64,000 bases of DNA, taken from positions 35,929,747 through 35,993,746 of the forward strand of contig NC_092859.1 of the NCBI RefSeq assembly GCF_032062135.1, read 5' to 3'. Position numbers and translations under genes: made by a program. Shown here one piece after another: positions 1 through 11,895 of the stretch. Position 1 is the stretch's first letter. Each line of letters opens with the position of its first letter. The notes beneath the pieces were generated by a model, which saw nothing but the letters and a program-made list of their open reading frames with translations, was not told where the DNA came from and searched no databases. This stretch comes from Pyxicephalus adspersus (taxonomy: Eukaryota > Chordata > Amphibia > Anura > Pyxicephalidae).

Positions 1-1614
1 TCAGATGTGACAAGATAATATGTCAGAAGGAATGTGAGGTGCAGCACTAGGATCTATGGTCAGCATACCATATACCAGTATACCAGTGAGTATACATGAG
101 ACATTATTTCTGGGTTCTATGCAAAATCCTTTATGTGTATGCTTTGTGTATATACACATCTGTCATTTCATGACCAGGCAATGTTAAAATCAATTGTACT
201 TCCACAGCTCAGTTGCTTTTCTCACACACTCCCTGAATAGGCAGTGTACAGATCCATCACAATCACACGTCACCATCCCTCTGTTCCCTTTCTCCCTGTG
301 ATCAGGCAGTGCAAAGAAATCCATTACACTCCTATATGGTGTTTCTCTTGACTCTGCTATACTTACCTCCTCTGTGCAGCTTTTTTCCTTGCAGAATGTT
401 CACTCCACCACTAGATGGTGCCCTTTATTTGGGTTAGTCCATTTATTTCTGGCAGTTCACTTTCTGTTGCATGTCAATATGTTCACTGAGCAGTGCAGGA
501 ATAAGCATCAGCACTCCTGCTGCAACACAAAATAAACAATATTTAAGGTATGTATACTTTTATTAAAAAATAGACATAGGAGAGCAATTATAAAGGTAGA
601 AATTCATGTTAAACCACAGTTGTTATCCTTAACAATTGGAGTCTGACCATTTGACCTCAGTCTTAATCCATGGCTTTTACCCAAAAATAATAGTGGCTCA
701 AGGTTATACAACAATATTGTACCTGTTTGTATGTCACTTCATTATCCTCCAACAACCATCCCTCTGGTCACTTGGGCAGCCTCACTGGGGGCCTGACAAA
801 GGTAGAGCCTAGCTGTGATATAGAGAAAATTCAAGACCAAGTAACACAGCAGTTTGAAGGGACACGCTAGTAAACATAATAGGGTTTGCCAAAGCAGGAA
901 TATGAAGAAATACAACATACCTCAAATAACTATGGAAGCTGCCACTGCTTACACCAGGGCTAACAATTAACTTCTTTCTCCTCTATACAGTATGTCACTG
1001 AAGAGGAAAAGGCCAATGAACTTCTGACCTGCATACTTGTTCTGGGTCAATATGTCATGGAGAGAAAAATGTCTGCCATTTGTGACTTGGTTTTGAATCC
1101 CACCTATGAGTAGAAAGCAGCCTTCTGTTCTTTCCTTCCTCCTACCTACCGGTACATTACACCGTCTCTTCTAATGTGTGTTTTAACTCTGCTTAAGATT
1201 CTGCTGTCTGTCCTGGCCTTGCAGACATCTTTTCCAGTTATATCGACCCAGAATGAATTCTCCCAGTCTGTGCCTGTGCTGACCGGTCTTCTCATGATAT
1301 TCGTTCTTCTGGATTCTGAGAGCCCCATTTTTGGAAAACCAACAAGTAACATTAGGCAGGCAGCCACATATGCAAACCAAGAAGACCCTACATTTTTGCA
1401 GAAAGATTTGGTATCCATAATGTCATATAACCACAGATTTTAAACATTTTGGATTAGGACTAGTTTGGATTAGGATCAGTTAGAGGGAGATAGGGGAATG
1501 GTTGGCTGAAGTAGTAAAGCCCATGCTAAACTTACCTTACCTTCTAACCCTTGTAGAGACCTGGGCCACTGCTCTCACATTTCTAAACCGTAATTTTGAT
1601 TGGAGCATTGTGCA
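1..1614. other. AT-rich non-coding stretch, no supported gene
   Basis: I see no splice-supported coding segment here. A CTCF-like word lies at 408-421. An open frame at 1174-1443 (+) starts with a hydrophobic, signal-peptide-like run, but the opposite strand is also open over the same bases. It has no recognised domain and no splice or promoter context. The stretch around 230-520 has the look of interspersed repeat, but its ends could not be set. Confidence 0.5.
408..421 (+). promoter_or_regulatory. CTCF-like core motif (candidate)
   Basis: The 14 bases CCACTAGATGGTGC match the degenerate CTCF core CCASYAGRKGGCRS at 13 of 14 positions. The motif is known to bind the CTCF insulator/loop-anchor protein in vertebrates. 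A motif this short also occurs by chance and inside repeats, so occupancy is not implied. Confidence 0.25.
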
Positions 1615-1631
1615 GGGGGGGGGGGGGGGGG
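1615..1631 (+). repeat. G17 homopolymer
   Basis: An uninterrupted run of 17 G. It explains the polyglycine and polyproline stretches in the spurious open frames that overlap it. Confidence 0.95.
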
Positions 1632-1734
1632 TGAGAACTGGAGACCCGGACTGCTATGTGAGAGCAGCGGTCCCGCTCCCGTTGTTGGCACAGGGCAGCC
1701 TAATATATTGTTAAAGCACATAGTTTTCCACATA

Positions 1735-2074
1735 CAGGTATTTCCCATTAAATACGTTATAGGGACTGTAGGTTTGTTCTTAGGTTGAATTTGTATGTAA
1801 GTCAAAACAGGTACATTATTTTAATAAATGCAGTTAGGACAGATGTTTGTCTCAACATATTAAGCAGTGTGGTGTCATTTACTGTATAAAATCCTCACTG
1901 TGAGTTAATCACAAACAAAGCAAAAAACAAAAAAAATTCTGGAGCAAACTGTGCTTTGATATGCAAAAAGATAAAACAACTGCAGAGTTTGTCTTGGTCA
2001 TTGAAGAGTTACAAGATGTTGCAGAGCAGCAAAAACATTATTCTGCAAGTCATGCAAGTCTTAGGGACTACCTG
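1735..2074. mobile_element. TA-flanked MITE, pogo/Tigger-like
   Basis: The left end is CAGGTATTTCCC. The right end, GGGACTACCTG, reads as CAGGTAGTCCC on the other strand. TA lies directly outside both ends (1733-1734 and 2075-2076), as expected for Tc1/mariner/pogo insertion. The CAGGTAGTCCC terminus followed by a TTGAATTTGTATGTAAGTC-type interior resembles pogo/Tigger-derived non-autonomous elements, from memory of the families. The 340-bp length and lack of an open frame make it non-autonomous. Confidence 0.7.
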
Positions 2075-2076
2075 TA

Positions 2077-2963
2077 TATATTTTTTATTTTTATGCAGCT
2101 TAATTACATAACATAAATAAAAAAAATTGTTACATTTGGGCTTTGCCTACCTAGTAAGCCACTACACTGAAAAAACATGCAGACACTGGAATCTACATTC
2201 CTGTCCAGTATGTTTGATTTTGATTAGTGATTCATAGAGAAGAAAGCAAGGACAAGGCTGACTCTGCATTTTTAGGAACATGTCCACAAAGGTAGTTTAA
2301 AATTTCTTGTCCAGCCAAGTTCCCTTTTAGTTTTAAATTGCTTATTTTTTTTACTTCTTACAGAATTGCTATTTAAAGCATCAAAATGGCACAAATTAGT
2401 GGTATAAATGTAGCTAACAAGATCCTGGCTTTAAATATTCCAGTAATTTTACTAAAATGGAGGTCTTTGAAGTTGTTTATGTGAAAACATAATCAGTAAT
2501 CCCTCTTTTTGTACACGCCAGCATGGGCACCCACTCCAGAATAGCAGCCCCTCCACATCCAGGCATTCTATTGGAAATTAGTGGGGACAAATGAAGAAGT
2601 TATAAATAGACTGACCCAAGGCTGCCTACGGATTCCAATAATGGAACTTCTCGTCTTTGAGCTACTTGAGGTTAAATTAGTTTTGTTCTGTGCTGTCAGG
2701 ATTTGTTCTGACCTACGTTGTTAAAGGACACATTACAGTGCTGTTCATGATGAAATAACAACAGGAAAAAGCGAAAGTTGGCGTACCTGGGAAGGTGGTG
2801 AACCCAGCATAGTTACCAGCTGGGGCAAATTATCATTTTCTTTTACATCCCCCTTTCCCAGTCTCCTTTATAGATATTTCTTTTTTTTAATAGTAATCGT
2901 CAAATTATATAATTGCCAATAATAGGCATACAATATGGAGACAGTAAAGACTTCTGAATGATT
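2077..2963. other. Unique AT-rich stretch, nothing recognised
   Basis: No open frame above about 60 codons, no clear inverted repeat and no splice-bounded segment were seen between the MITE on the left and the Tc1 element on the right. Confidence 0.5.
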
Positions 2964-2965
2964 TA

Positions 2966-3994
2966 CAGTGGTGCTTTAAAGTTTAAATCTCTTCAAATTT
3001 TTATATATCTTGTAATTTGAAGATGAAATCAGAGTGGTGTTTTCAATCAATGAGATGACAATGGGGTGTGAATGAGACACCATGTTTACTTTATTTTTTT
3101 TTATTATCCAGCAAAACCTGATTATACATACAACACATTTGTGGATCATGGTTTGAACAAAGGAGGTGTCTGAGGACCTCAGAAAAGAGTTGTTGACGCC
3201 ATAAAGCTGAAAAAGGTTACGGAACCATCTTCAAAGGGTTTGGACTCCACCAATCAAACAGTCAGACAGATTGTGTCCAAATGGAATAAATTCAAGATCA
3301 TTGTTAACTTACCCTAAATGGGTCAAGAACCCACGGTAACTTGCAACTGAAGGCTATCTCACATCGGCAAATGTTTATGAGTCCACCATCAGGAGGACAC
3401 TAAACAGCAACTGTATATGGAAACCAGGACACTTGAATTTTTTTGTGAACAAATAAAGCCAAAAAAGACCTTTTTGCCTTAAGTGGAAGTGTTATATTTA
3501 GAGATTTAGAAAAAAACACTGCATTCCAGCATAAGAACCTTATCCAAACTGTGAAACATGCTGGTGAGAGTGTTCTGGTTTGGGACAGGTTTACTACATT
3601 TGGACTTGAACAGCTTGCCATCATTGATGGAACAATGATTTCTGAACTATACCAGAGGAGTCTAAATGTCAAGACATCTGTCCATGAACTGAATCTCCAG
3701 AGACAGTGGGTCATGCAGCAAGACAACAATCCTAAACACACAAGTCGTTCTACTAAAGAATAGTAAAGAAGATTAAAGTGAATGTTCTGGAATGACTAAA
3801 TCAAAGTCATGACCCTAATCCAACTGAAATGTTGTGGAAAAGCCTAAAGCGAGCTGTCCATGTGAGGAAACCAACCAACATCCAAGAGCTGATATACTTT
3901 TAGGGCTTGTTTGAAAATCAGATGATGTTTTAGATCACAATTATATAAAATAAAATCAAATTCATATGGTTTACAAACTTAAAAGCACCACATC
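2966..3994 (+). mobile_element. Degenerate Tc1/mariner element with both termini
   Basis: The left end CAGTGGTGCTTTAAAGTTT is matched, inverted and diverged, by AAACTTAAAAGCACCACAT on the right. TA dinucleotides flank both (2964-2965 and 3995-3996). The interior aligns by eye, in order, with a widespread vertebrate Tc1-like transposase gene, including the 3' stretch TTGTTTGAAAATCAGATGAT typical of that family. At about 1.03 kb the copy is shorter than full-length relatives. Two internal deletions are apparent: one near 3410-3510, where the middle of the transposase is replaced or lost, and one near 3895, where the C-terminal part is missing. Confidence 0.85.
3140..3900 (+). pseudogene. Tc1-like transposase pseudogene
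   Basis: This is the decayed coding region of the surrounding Tc1 element. An intact transposase cuts and pastes the element using an N-terminal paired-like helix-turn-helix region and a DDE catalytic core. The HTH part survives with stops and frameshifts around 3150-3410. The best preserved piece, 3551-3763, is open for 70 codons and contains VKHAGESVLVW, LAIIDGTMISELYQ and WVMQQDNNPKHTS, where the aspartate of QQDN is a conserved catalytic-core position. Downstream, TGACCCTAATCCAACTGAAATG preserves the DPNP(T/I)EM stretch, but the frame is broken and the C-terminus is deleted. It cannot make an active enzyme. Confidence 0.85.
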
Positions 3995-4324
3995 TATGAA
4001 CTATATACCTATTTTGGTAAAAGTACAGGAAAGATAGACAAGACTGTAAAAGTGGTACCAGGATAATACATAGGGGATGAAGATGAAGTGCTCAATGAAA
4101 TAAGATTCACAAGCTTGATAGTGACAATTCTACAAGTTACTAAAATATACATGATTAGTAAAACCTTTTCTGTTTGTATTACATACCTTATTTTACACTC
4201 ATTTTCATCACTGGGGCTCTATGTGTCTTTTTGCAGATGGCTGATATGAGAAGGCAGTAGGATGCTGCACATACTTCTACTAAAACAGGACATTGTGTTA
4301 ATGGCAACATGGGATAGTGAGCCT

Positions 4325-4490
4325 TTATTAATGAAAATCTCAATAGATGAATAGTCCAGGGACAGTAATGTTGAGGAGGAAAATGCTAATGTTGCTGGAA
4401 TTCCTCCATACTTGTAGTAGGTTTTAATGCACAATGTGGGAAGCTCATTGTGTGCAGTGAAATCAAAGTATGAAAGGAACCTTTACAACT
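4325..4490. repeat. Interspersed repeat, copy 1 of a dispersed pair
   Basis: Shares an ordered series of words with 8175-8350: AGTCCAGGGACAGTAATG, GAAAATGCTA, then a CTCATTGTGTGCAGTGA stretch. The repeat family is not recognised. There is no coding capacity on either strand beyond a short spurious antisense frame. Confidence 0.6.
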
Positions 4491-4499
4491 TTCAAGATA

Positions 4500-6278
4500 A
4501 AAGGTAATGTGTTCACTTTAATAAACTTTATTATTATTAGACATATTAGTAAAATGTAAATAAACCATAACAATAAACTTCTCTTACTTTGGTCCCTGCA
4601 GAGATTGCAGAGTTGAATGTTACCTTCCCATTAATTTTATGCCCCTTATTTTAGAGTTGGTAATGAATACATAGCTGCATTACTTTGCATCTTCTATAAT
4701 TGCCTGAAGTTTAGAATTAATACAATATCTTGGTTTCAGGTCCAGTAAAATTTACATTTCTATAGATCAGCAATAGAGATATTAAAAAATGGCTATAAAA
4801 AAAGGCTACAATCTCATACATATCAATGTTTTTATTGCATTGTACTGCCAACAGATTCCTTTGCAGCCTCCATCTGCAAGTCTCTGTGTGGAGGTAATCA
4901 ATCTTCCTATAAAGTCACTTTCTTTGTCCTTCCTGTAGCTAAATCGCCTCTTACAAGTGTTTCATTGACTCTCCTCCCTGATGCAGTGTTAAAATGTAGA
5001 TGTGAACCAAAGGGGGGAGAGATGGGCATTAGCCTTCCAGTGGAGCCCTCTGCTTTTTCCTCCACCGCTGCGCCTCACAGATTTATTTTTAAATCTACAT
5101 TTTAACAAGACACCGGATTTTCAGCTTCACCATCTCTCCGTCTGCACAGTCTCGCACACCGTGAAGGTCATCGCAAATTATACAAGCTCATCCTGAGCAA
5201 GGTGCATTAAATGGCATTTCATCTGCTACCTGGAATCAGTTTATGGTTAAATTGCAAACTGCAAATACCACTTGCTTGTCTGATCTCAGCAGAGGTACAC
5301 AAAAGCTAGTCTGGAGGAGTAGAGACGCTGAGAAAAGACAAACATTCTTTTTTTAATGGCTGTATCAAAATTAAATACAGATTTGATACACATGAAAGGA
5401 GAGCTGACCTAGAAGGGAGCTGATATAGTCTGCAATTATGGAGGGTGTGGGGAGAGAGGACTTTGCTGGATTATAAAGCACAGGCAGGGAAATTCAAGCA
5501 AGGCTCCGAAAATAAGCGCCTATTACTCCTCAAGGACAAGGGTAAACTGAGTTTTTGAAACATCACATGACCTTTGTTAGAATTGATCACCAAACCACCA
5601 GCAGTACTATTTCAGGCTCTGGGTATCATTAGTGATGGTGCTTCTATCTTTAGAATGACTTTACTGGATGGCAAAATATATGTAATACAAACAGAATACC
5701 TAAAAGGAGAAAACACCCCGGGGATAAAAAAAAAGCCTTGGCAGGTTGAACTTTCAACAAATCAGCTTATATCCAGGTTCATTAAAATAAAGGCATGCAA
5801 CAATGTACAATTAGTTTTTAGAAAACAGTAAAAGCCTATCCTCTGCCAGCATGGTATAGAGAAGGTAATTGGTAGAAGTAGTGATCTCTCTGTGGAGGTT
5901 TAACACACCTCCTGCCAGGCCTTGTTTGAAAATGCTAGCTCTAACTCAGAAAAGGATGTAGCAGACCTCTGTAGAGGGACTACTGCTTCCACACAGCAAG
6001 ACACTGAGAGAGACTTTTCTGTTTAGGCTGTGGCTGCCCACTAAGTATAATTAACTGTAAGACTTTGCACACTTTTTGTATTGATGCACTTGGAATGTAT
6101 TTAGTTAATTTAAACTTAAAGGCTGACTGAGCTTGCACTATAAAGTTAGTACCACTTATGACATGAGACCTTATATAGAACAATGCATGATAGCTGTAAG
6201 GAAAAAAAAACTATAAAGAAATATTTTCCACCTGCAGCAGAGGAGGGCCACATCATAATCTTTTAGGAGATATACTAA
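4500..6278. other. Unique non-coding stretch
   Basis: No gene recognised. The piece at 4960-5230 is less AT-rich, and an open frame at 5002-5196 (+) has no domain and no splice context. A second open frame at 5574-5831 (+) is likewise anonymous. The text around 5190-5230 is repeat-free and could be conserved, but nothing here proves it. Confidence 0.45.
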
Positions 6279-6602
6279 GGCTATGTACACACATCAGATG
6301 ATTCTCGTCCGATTATCATTTTAGGGCTAGCATTGGATGAGAATCTGATGTGCACAGAGGCCGTCCAACGTCGTTCATGGATTCATCCTGGATCCTGGAT
6401 GGATCCACGAACGACCGTAATGCAAGTGAAGGGCAGAGAGCACAGTGGCGTGCCGCTTGCTCGTTCTCCCCCCTCCCCTCTCCATAGAGCAGGACGGTGC
6501 TGTATGTAGAACGCTCATTCATGTATCATGCAGTCTTTTGTTGTTGGAAAGGATCGTGAAAGATCCTTTCCAACGACAAAAATCTAACCTGTGTATGCAG
6601 CC
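6279..6602. mobile_element. Harbinger-like MITE with TAA target duplication
   Basis: The left end GGCTATGTACACACATCAGA pairs with the right end CTGTGTATGCAGCC. Perfect TAA trinucleotides flank both ends (6276-6278 and 6603-6605), matching the 3-bp TWA target preference of PIF/Harbinger transposons. The 324-bp element has no transposase. Near its right end GTTGGAAAGGATC and GATCCTTTCCAAC form a perfect hairpin (about 6543-6578). Confidence 0.75.
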
Positions 6603-6605
6603 TAA

Positions 6606-8174
6606 GAAAGCCAAGGGTCCCAAACTTTAGAAGAGACTCAGACTAGACTTCCTGAAACATCGTAGAAATGTATTTTCTAGGGTTTCCAGGATCTTGCTGG
6701 AAGGGTTATGACATCACCTTATCCAGGGTGAAAGGCGGGTGAAAGGTTGGTGTATTTTCTAACTCTTCTCCACGCTTTTTATTTACAGCTATATGTTAAG
6801 GATAGAACAGTAAACTTTGTAATGACACAAATTAAAATATTAATAAACAACTATACAAGATGAGGCTTCTTAGGTGTCAGTGTCCATAGAAGTTATTTAA
6901 GTTGTTAGAAAAATACCACAAATATATACATTTTATTTAATACAAAGGTCAGAACACTATGAACACAATTAATTAAAACCAACTTTATATTCTAAGATTC
7001 TTCATGTATTATGGCTTTCCACCGCCAGCAAAAAGATGATCAAATAGAATGCGAGGAATCCATATAACATATCCTCATCATATCCATCTGATACTGTTGT
7101 GGGTAAATTTCTATGGAATCTATTTATAAAGCAGTGAATGTGATATTTACTGAAACACTTAATGGTGGTGAATTAGACACTGCTAATGAACATGAGCCTG
7201 GAAGATTCTCCATCAGGGAATATATATTTCTCATTTTCACTCACACAGAGAAGCAGATTACCTCCCGGCCATAGGACACTTTGGATAACCTTGCCTGTCT
7301 GCATGTGATATGTAATATGATGTATGAAGAATAGGTTTATAAAATATATATGTGCAGAATTAAAAGTATAGAGACCTACCATGGGGAAAAGACTGTTTAT
7401 GTTACAATCCACAACATTCAACTATTTTACATGCAGTCCAAGGGATGAATTGTTCAAGGTTACCCCGTCAATGCATCCATATTCTATCACCACTCCCTGG
7501 CCCTGCAATCCAAAAATTGATATACACCAATTAATATATTATTCCTATCATATGGCTTAAACATCAGACCTCAGATAAACACACCTATTAGTCTTCAAAC
7601 AATAAATCTCCTGGTAAGTCCACCAAAATATGTTCACCAAGAGGGAAGCCTGAGAGCGATGGGGGATAGAGTCACTTCATTGAATTTTTGTGGTTGGTAT
7701 GTGGATTTGCCCTCTCTGTCCTTGTAATCATTGTCACCAATAAAACATTTAATAATTGTAAATGTCACCAAAATAGATGGTAAATACTCAATGGGAATAC
7801 CAATTTTAGGGACAATCTATAGGGGATATTATTTAATCCCTCTTACACTATCCTACACTGCAAAAAAAAAGTTTGGGCCATATTTAAAGTTGAAGTTTTA
7901 ATTGTCCATTATTTTGCCTTCCCTGGTTCCTTTACTTTATGGCAGTTCAGATCTATTGTAAGCAACCAGCAGGGCGCTGTACATAGCTGCCTGAAAACAT
8001 CAATGCACATGCCTCAGTGCTCCTATCCAAAGCCCTCTCCCCAATACAAGAAGTGAGCTGTCTCTTGGTAGCAATTCCAAAATGATATCTGCCTGGAGAG
8101 ATGAGTGTTCATAAGTAGACCATTTCCATGAAGACTGCCTTAGGTAAGAGCACATGAGTTGCTGAGTCTACATG
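6606..8174. other. Unique AT-rich stretch
   Basis: No coding segment was supported. The minus-strand frame at 7173-7421 is anonymous. CCAGCAGGGCGCTG at 7966-7979 loosely resembles a CTCF core but lacks one G of the central run. Confidence 0.45.
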
Positions 8175-8350
8175 AAATAAATTAAATCCAATTATTAAAA
8201 ATGACAGTCCAGAGACAGTGATGAGAGAGAGAGAAAAATGCTACATGATGCTGGATATCCTCCATCCAGGAAATGAGGTGATCTTTATCTGACATGCTAA
8301 TGCACATAGTGAGAAGCTCACAGTGTGCACTGAGATCGGAATAAGCAGTT
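8175..8350. repeat. Interspersed repeat, copy 2 of the dispersed pair
   Basis: Diverged copy of 4325-4490, in the same orientation, with the words AGTCCAGAGACAGTGATG and GAGAAGCTCACAGTGTGCAC. Insertions separate the two shared blocks differently in each copy, as expected for an old dispersed repeat. Confidence 0.6.
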
Positions 8351-8555
8351 TCCATACCAGAGCGATTTATTACAAGACTGCTAGCTGACAGCAAGAACAA
8401 TTCATGCGAAGAAGGATGAGCAGAGTTACAACGGGACTCCACAGACCACATTTAGGAGTCACTTCTATTAAAACTCCTGGCTTAGTTTACAATATTAACT
8501 ATTAGCGACCTAATTTTTTTGCTGCATTTCGTGGTAATAGGATTAATACAGAAAT

Positions 8556-9140
8556 TCATTTTAAGCTTCTGTAAGTCAAACGACCCAGTTTCCCCATAAT
8601 GTTTGTGAGCTTCTCATTATTTTTACACTGTTTCTTATGAATAGACAAGCAGACAATGGTTGTGCCACTCCAGTAAATGAGGTCTTTGTAGTAATAAGGT
8701 TCTATAAATCTGCAAGAATTTGGCCTCTCCCTGCTGCTAAATCCTTTCTTCAGAAATGGCTGCAAAATGCTGACTTTCCCTACTGTGCTGCTAAACTCCT
8801 TGGCGGCCTCCAGCATCTAGGATAGAACTTCCAGCTCCCGCTCTGATAATAATAGGTGCCATTAGAGTGTCATTAGGTCTATTCTTGTCTCTGCCTTTTC
8901 ACTAGTGTTTTGCTCAAAGGTATTACGAAACTCATTTTCTGTTCTTGTCACTCTAATTAATCACTTTTTTCCTAATCAAATCTATATGTTCGTTAGAGCT
9001 CCCAAGTGGAAGCCTACGTCACATTCTGTGCTTGTAATGGAAAAGCCGTGTACGGTTTTATTTATTTAAAGTCAGCGAGTAAAGCTTGCTGATAATTGAT
9101 GAGATTGCAGAGATAAAAAAAGAGAAAGTCAGCAGAGATT
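8556..9140. other. Candidate conserved non-coding element cluster
   Basis: A repeat-free block rich in homeodomain-like TAAT/ATTA words: GTGCCATTAGAGTGTCATTA near 8856, CTCTAATTAATCAC near 8952 and GCTGATAATTGATGAG near 9088. No splice-bounded open frame fits. The composition resembles vertebrate developmental enhancers, but this is inference from texture only. Confidence 0.25.
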
Positions 9141-9553
9141 TTTTTGGGGGTTCTTAAGGATTCTTAAAGGTTCTCCTGGCATGAAGCTAAAATACACAAC
9201 TCAAATACTAAGCCACAAAACTCGAATATAAACCGATCTTAATATAAAATGAGTTTTTTTGCCATATGAATACAGGAAAATGCTTTGACTTGACTATAAT
9301 CCTGAGGCAAAAAATGCGGAGATCACTGCTAACATTCAAAACAGTAATCAAAAGAAATAGCAACACAATTATTGTGAATAAATACATCCATGGTGTTTTA
9401 TTTTGAATACATTTATTTAAAAGTGGAAAACATTCAAATCATATGGGCTCCGTCTGTATATCTTGTTTCCATTTTCCAGGGAAACTATTTTGTACCTTTG
9501 AGTTGGTTATGATTGGTCAATTGCTCATAAATGATTTTTGGTGCATTATAGTT

Positions 9554-9668
9554 GGCCACCAGTAGATGGTGTTGTGTCATTATGTAAAGTGTGTAACAAA
9601 ATAATTTCCTCAACAGCAAGAATTTGTTACATACTTTAAATAAGGACGCTGCACCATCTACTGGTGTG
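9554..9668. repeat. Inverted repeat with CTCF-like words in both arms
   Basis: The arm starting CCACCAGTAGATGGTGTTGT (about 9557) is matched in reverse by ...GCTGCACCATCTACTGGTG ending near 9666. ATGTAAAGTGTGTAACAAA and TTTGTTACATACTTTA continue the pairing inward. It is probably a small MITE or its remnant. No target duplication could be fixed. Confidence 0.6.
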
Positions 9669-11444
9669 ACTTGAGTATAAACAAAGATTCCTCTTCCAAT
9701 GGCATTTTGAGTGGAGACCATCTTGGTTTATATTCAAGAGAGTAAGGACAGGATATACTCTACTTGCCTAACAAGTTTTTTTGCTGTCCAGGTGGCTTTA
9801 GTCACCCCTTCCAGAGATCTGCTAACCTGCTAATAAATCTAAAATAAATAAAATACTAAACCTGTTGTGTCCATGAAAATGAATAAATGTATAAAAATAT
9901 AATTGTGTCAGTGGAAATTACTATTCATTGTACCTATCTCGCATATACTTTTTGGCATTTTCTTGGTAAAAAAAACAATTAATCTTTCAGCATGCTGTAT
10001 GCCCTCAGACAGTACCCAATTGTCCTTTGTACATCAAATATATATCCATATGTAAGCAATAGGTCTTGACATTCAAATAGGGCAAGCGATGTTTTGGATC
10101 AGTATTCCTGGCTGGTCCTCTCTGACATGGATTGTCTGCACAGGAGGACACAGCTGTCAATCTTGTGTCAGTCTCAAATTGTTCCTTAACAGAAATAAAT
10201 TCCCTAATGAAAAGCCATTGTCAAAGGATGTTGGTCTCTAAAAAGAATCTTAAACTCTTTTGTGCAGTATAAAGATACTGTTGATGAAACCACCTGGCAC
10301 ATCAGAAAACCAAGGTGGCACCACAGGACTTTGTGCCAATGGCTGGCAGTAGCTTACAGTTAATGAGCATGTTGTTGTGACCATCTACCTAGATCTGGAA
10401 GAAGCAGAAGTCATGCAGATGTGAAACCTGGCATGAAACTGTCCAGTACTGAAAAGCATGGGTGGCAACATTTCAGTGATGATGGATGGTGACAACAGAG
10501 AACCATACCTGCATAATAAATGTAGTCTCCCTTCCTTTGGAAACCAGATGAAAGGGTAACAGGGGGAGAACATTGCCACCGTATCAAAAAAAAAACTACC
10601 TGAACAAGGAGCATGGAAGAATCAATTTATTTCAATGAAAGCTGCAGAATAAAAAAAAATGAAAATAACTTTGGAAATAGCATTGCCATGGTAAAGTCAT
10701 TAAGAAATTTCAGTGATTGGGTTAACATATTCTGTAAAGCAGAACTCCAGTCCTAAATAGTAAATGAACAGCCTAATAAAAGGAAAAATAAAAGAATGAA
10801 ATTGTACTTCAGTATTCACCTTCAATGCAAAGATTTCACTAGTACTGTATGTGTCTGCCTGATGATTGTTATAATATGATAAAGTATATTTGATTACAGA
10901 ATTTCATCAATCTGTGTCTATACTTTCCACTCTACACTTAGTTTTGTCCCTATTTATCTGATTTGCTACCAGCAGGGTGACACTTAAATTGTCTAGTTGA
11001 AAAAGAAATTAGTTTTTTTTTTAAAGTCTAGATTGATGAGAAAACATAATTAACATCAAACCATAAAACATAGAATGACACAACACCCCAAAACATACAA
11101 ATATTTAGAGATAAAAGACGTCTGATATAATCTTACGCTCTGAGCTGCCTAGACTGTGGTGGGCTGATGGCTTTACACATAATGATAAATCATTTGTGCA
11201 GCTTTGTATTAGGAATAACTTGATTACACTGATCTTGGTAATCTTGGTAGAAAAGTCTGCCTAGTGTTCTGAAATAGTAGAGCATCTACTAACATTTGTT
11301 TCGGTGCCCTTTTTTTAAATCTTACCCTTTTTAAGCTTTGCTTAAATTTTAGTGTGAAAGCCATACTGAGCTCTAATAGACTCTTTAAGCCTATAGAGAA
11401 AAAAATCTCCACATCCAGGTGGAAGGTTAAGATTTGGGGTACAT
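9669..11444. other. Unique AT-rich stretch
   Basis: Holds only short anonymous open frames, for example 10385-10614 on the minus strand. No repeat boundary, splice-flanked segment or RNA gene was recognised. Confidence 0.45.
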
Positions 11445-11895
11445 TCATGGTATGTCCAAATATCTGTGAACACAATGACAACCCCCCCTTATGAGCTTGT
11501 TGGTTATGTTCTTCTACAACCACTGGCATCAATATGATTCCTTCTTGCTGCTACTCTCCTTTGGAAAGTCTTTCCACAAATGTACCTCACTCATCTAAAA
11601 GAACATTTGTGTTCCTCAAGTAGTGAGTTTAGACAAAAAGACCTGGCTTGCAATTTGTGTTATTTTTGTGTTTAATAGACTTGGGACTACTTGAGTTCCT
11701 CCAAAGCAAACTCACAAAACCATGTCATACAGAGTTGGCTTTACATTTAAGGAAAAGCTTCCCGAAACTTTTTCCACAAGGTAGTAAGGACACGATTGTC
11801 TAAAATATCTTTGTATGCTGTAGTATTAACATTCACTGGATACCCCTGAACCCAACAATTTTATTTGCCCACATCCATTTGGCCATATAGTGGTA
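11445..11895 (-). mobile_element. Tc1/mariner remnant, antisense orientation
   Basis: Ordered words match a widespread Tc1-like family: TGTCCAAATATCTGTGAACA near the left, GGAAAGTCTTTCCACAAATG, AAAGAACATTTGTG, GAGTTCCTCCAAAGCAAACT, AACTTTTTCCACAAGGTAGT, and GGCCATATAGTG at the right terminus. Only part of the element remains and all frames are broken. In this orientation the ancestral transposase would read on the minus strand. Family assignment is from memory of the consensus. The boundaries are approximate. Confidence 0.65.

Noticed and set aside
3400..3741. 113-codon minus-strand frame
   Set aside because: Antisense shadow of the Tc1 transposase remnant, which is clearly in the plus orientation.
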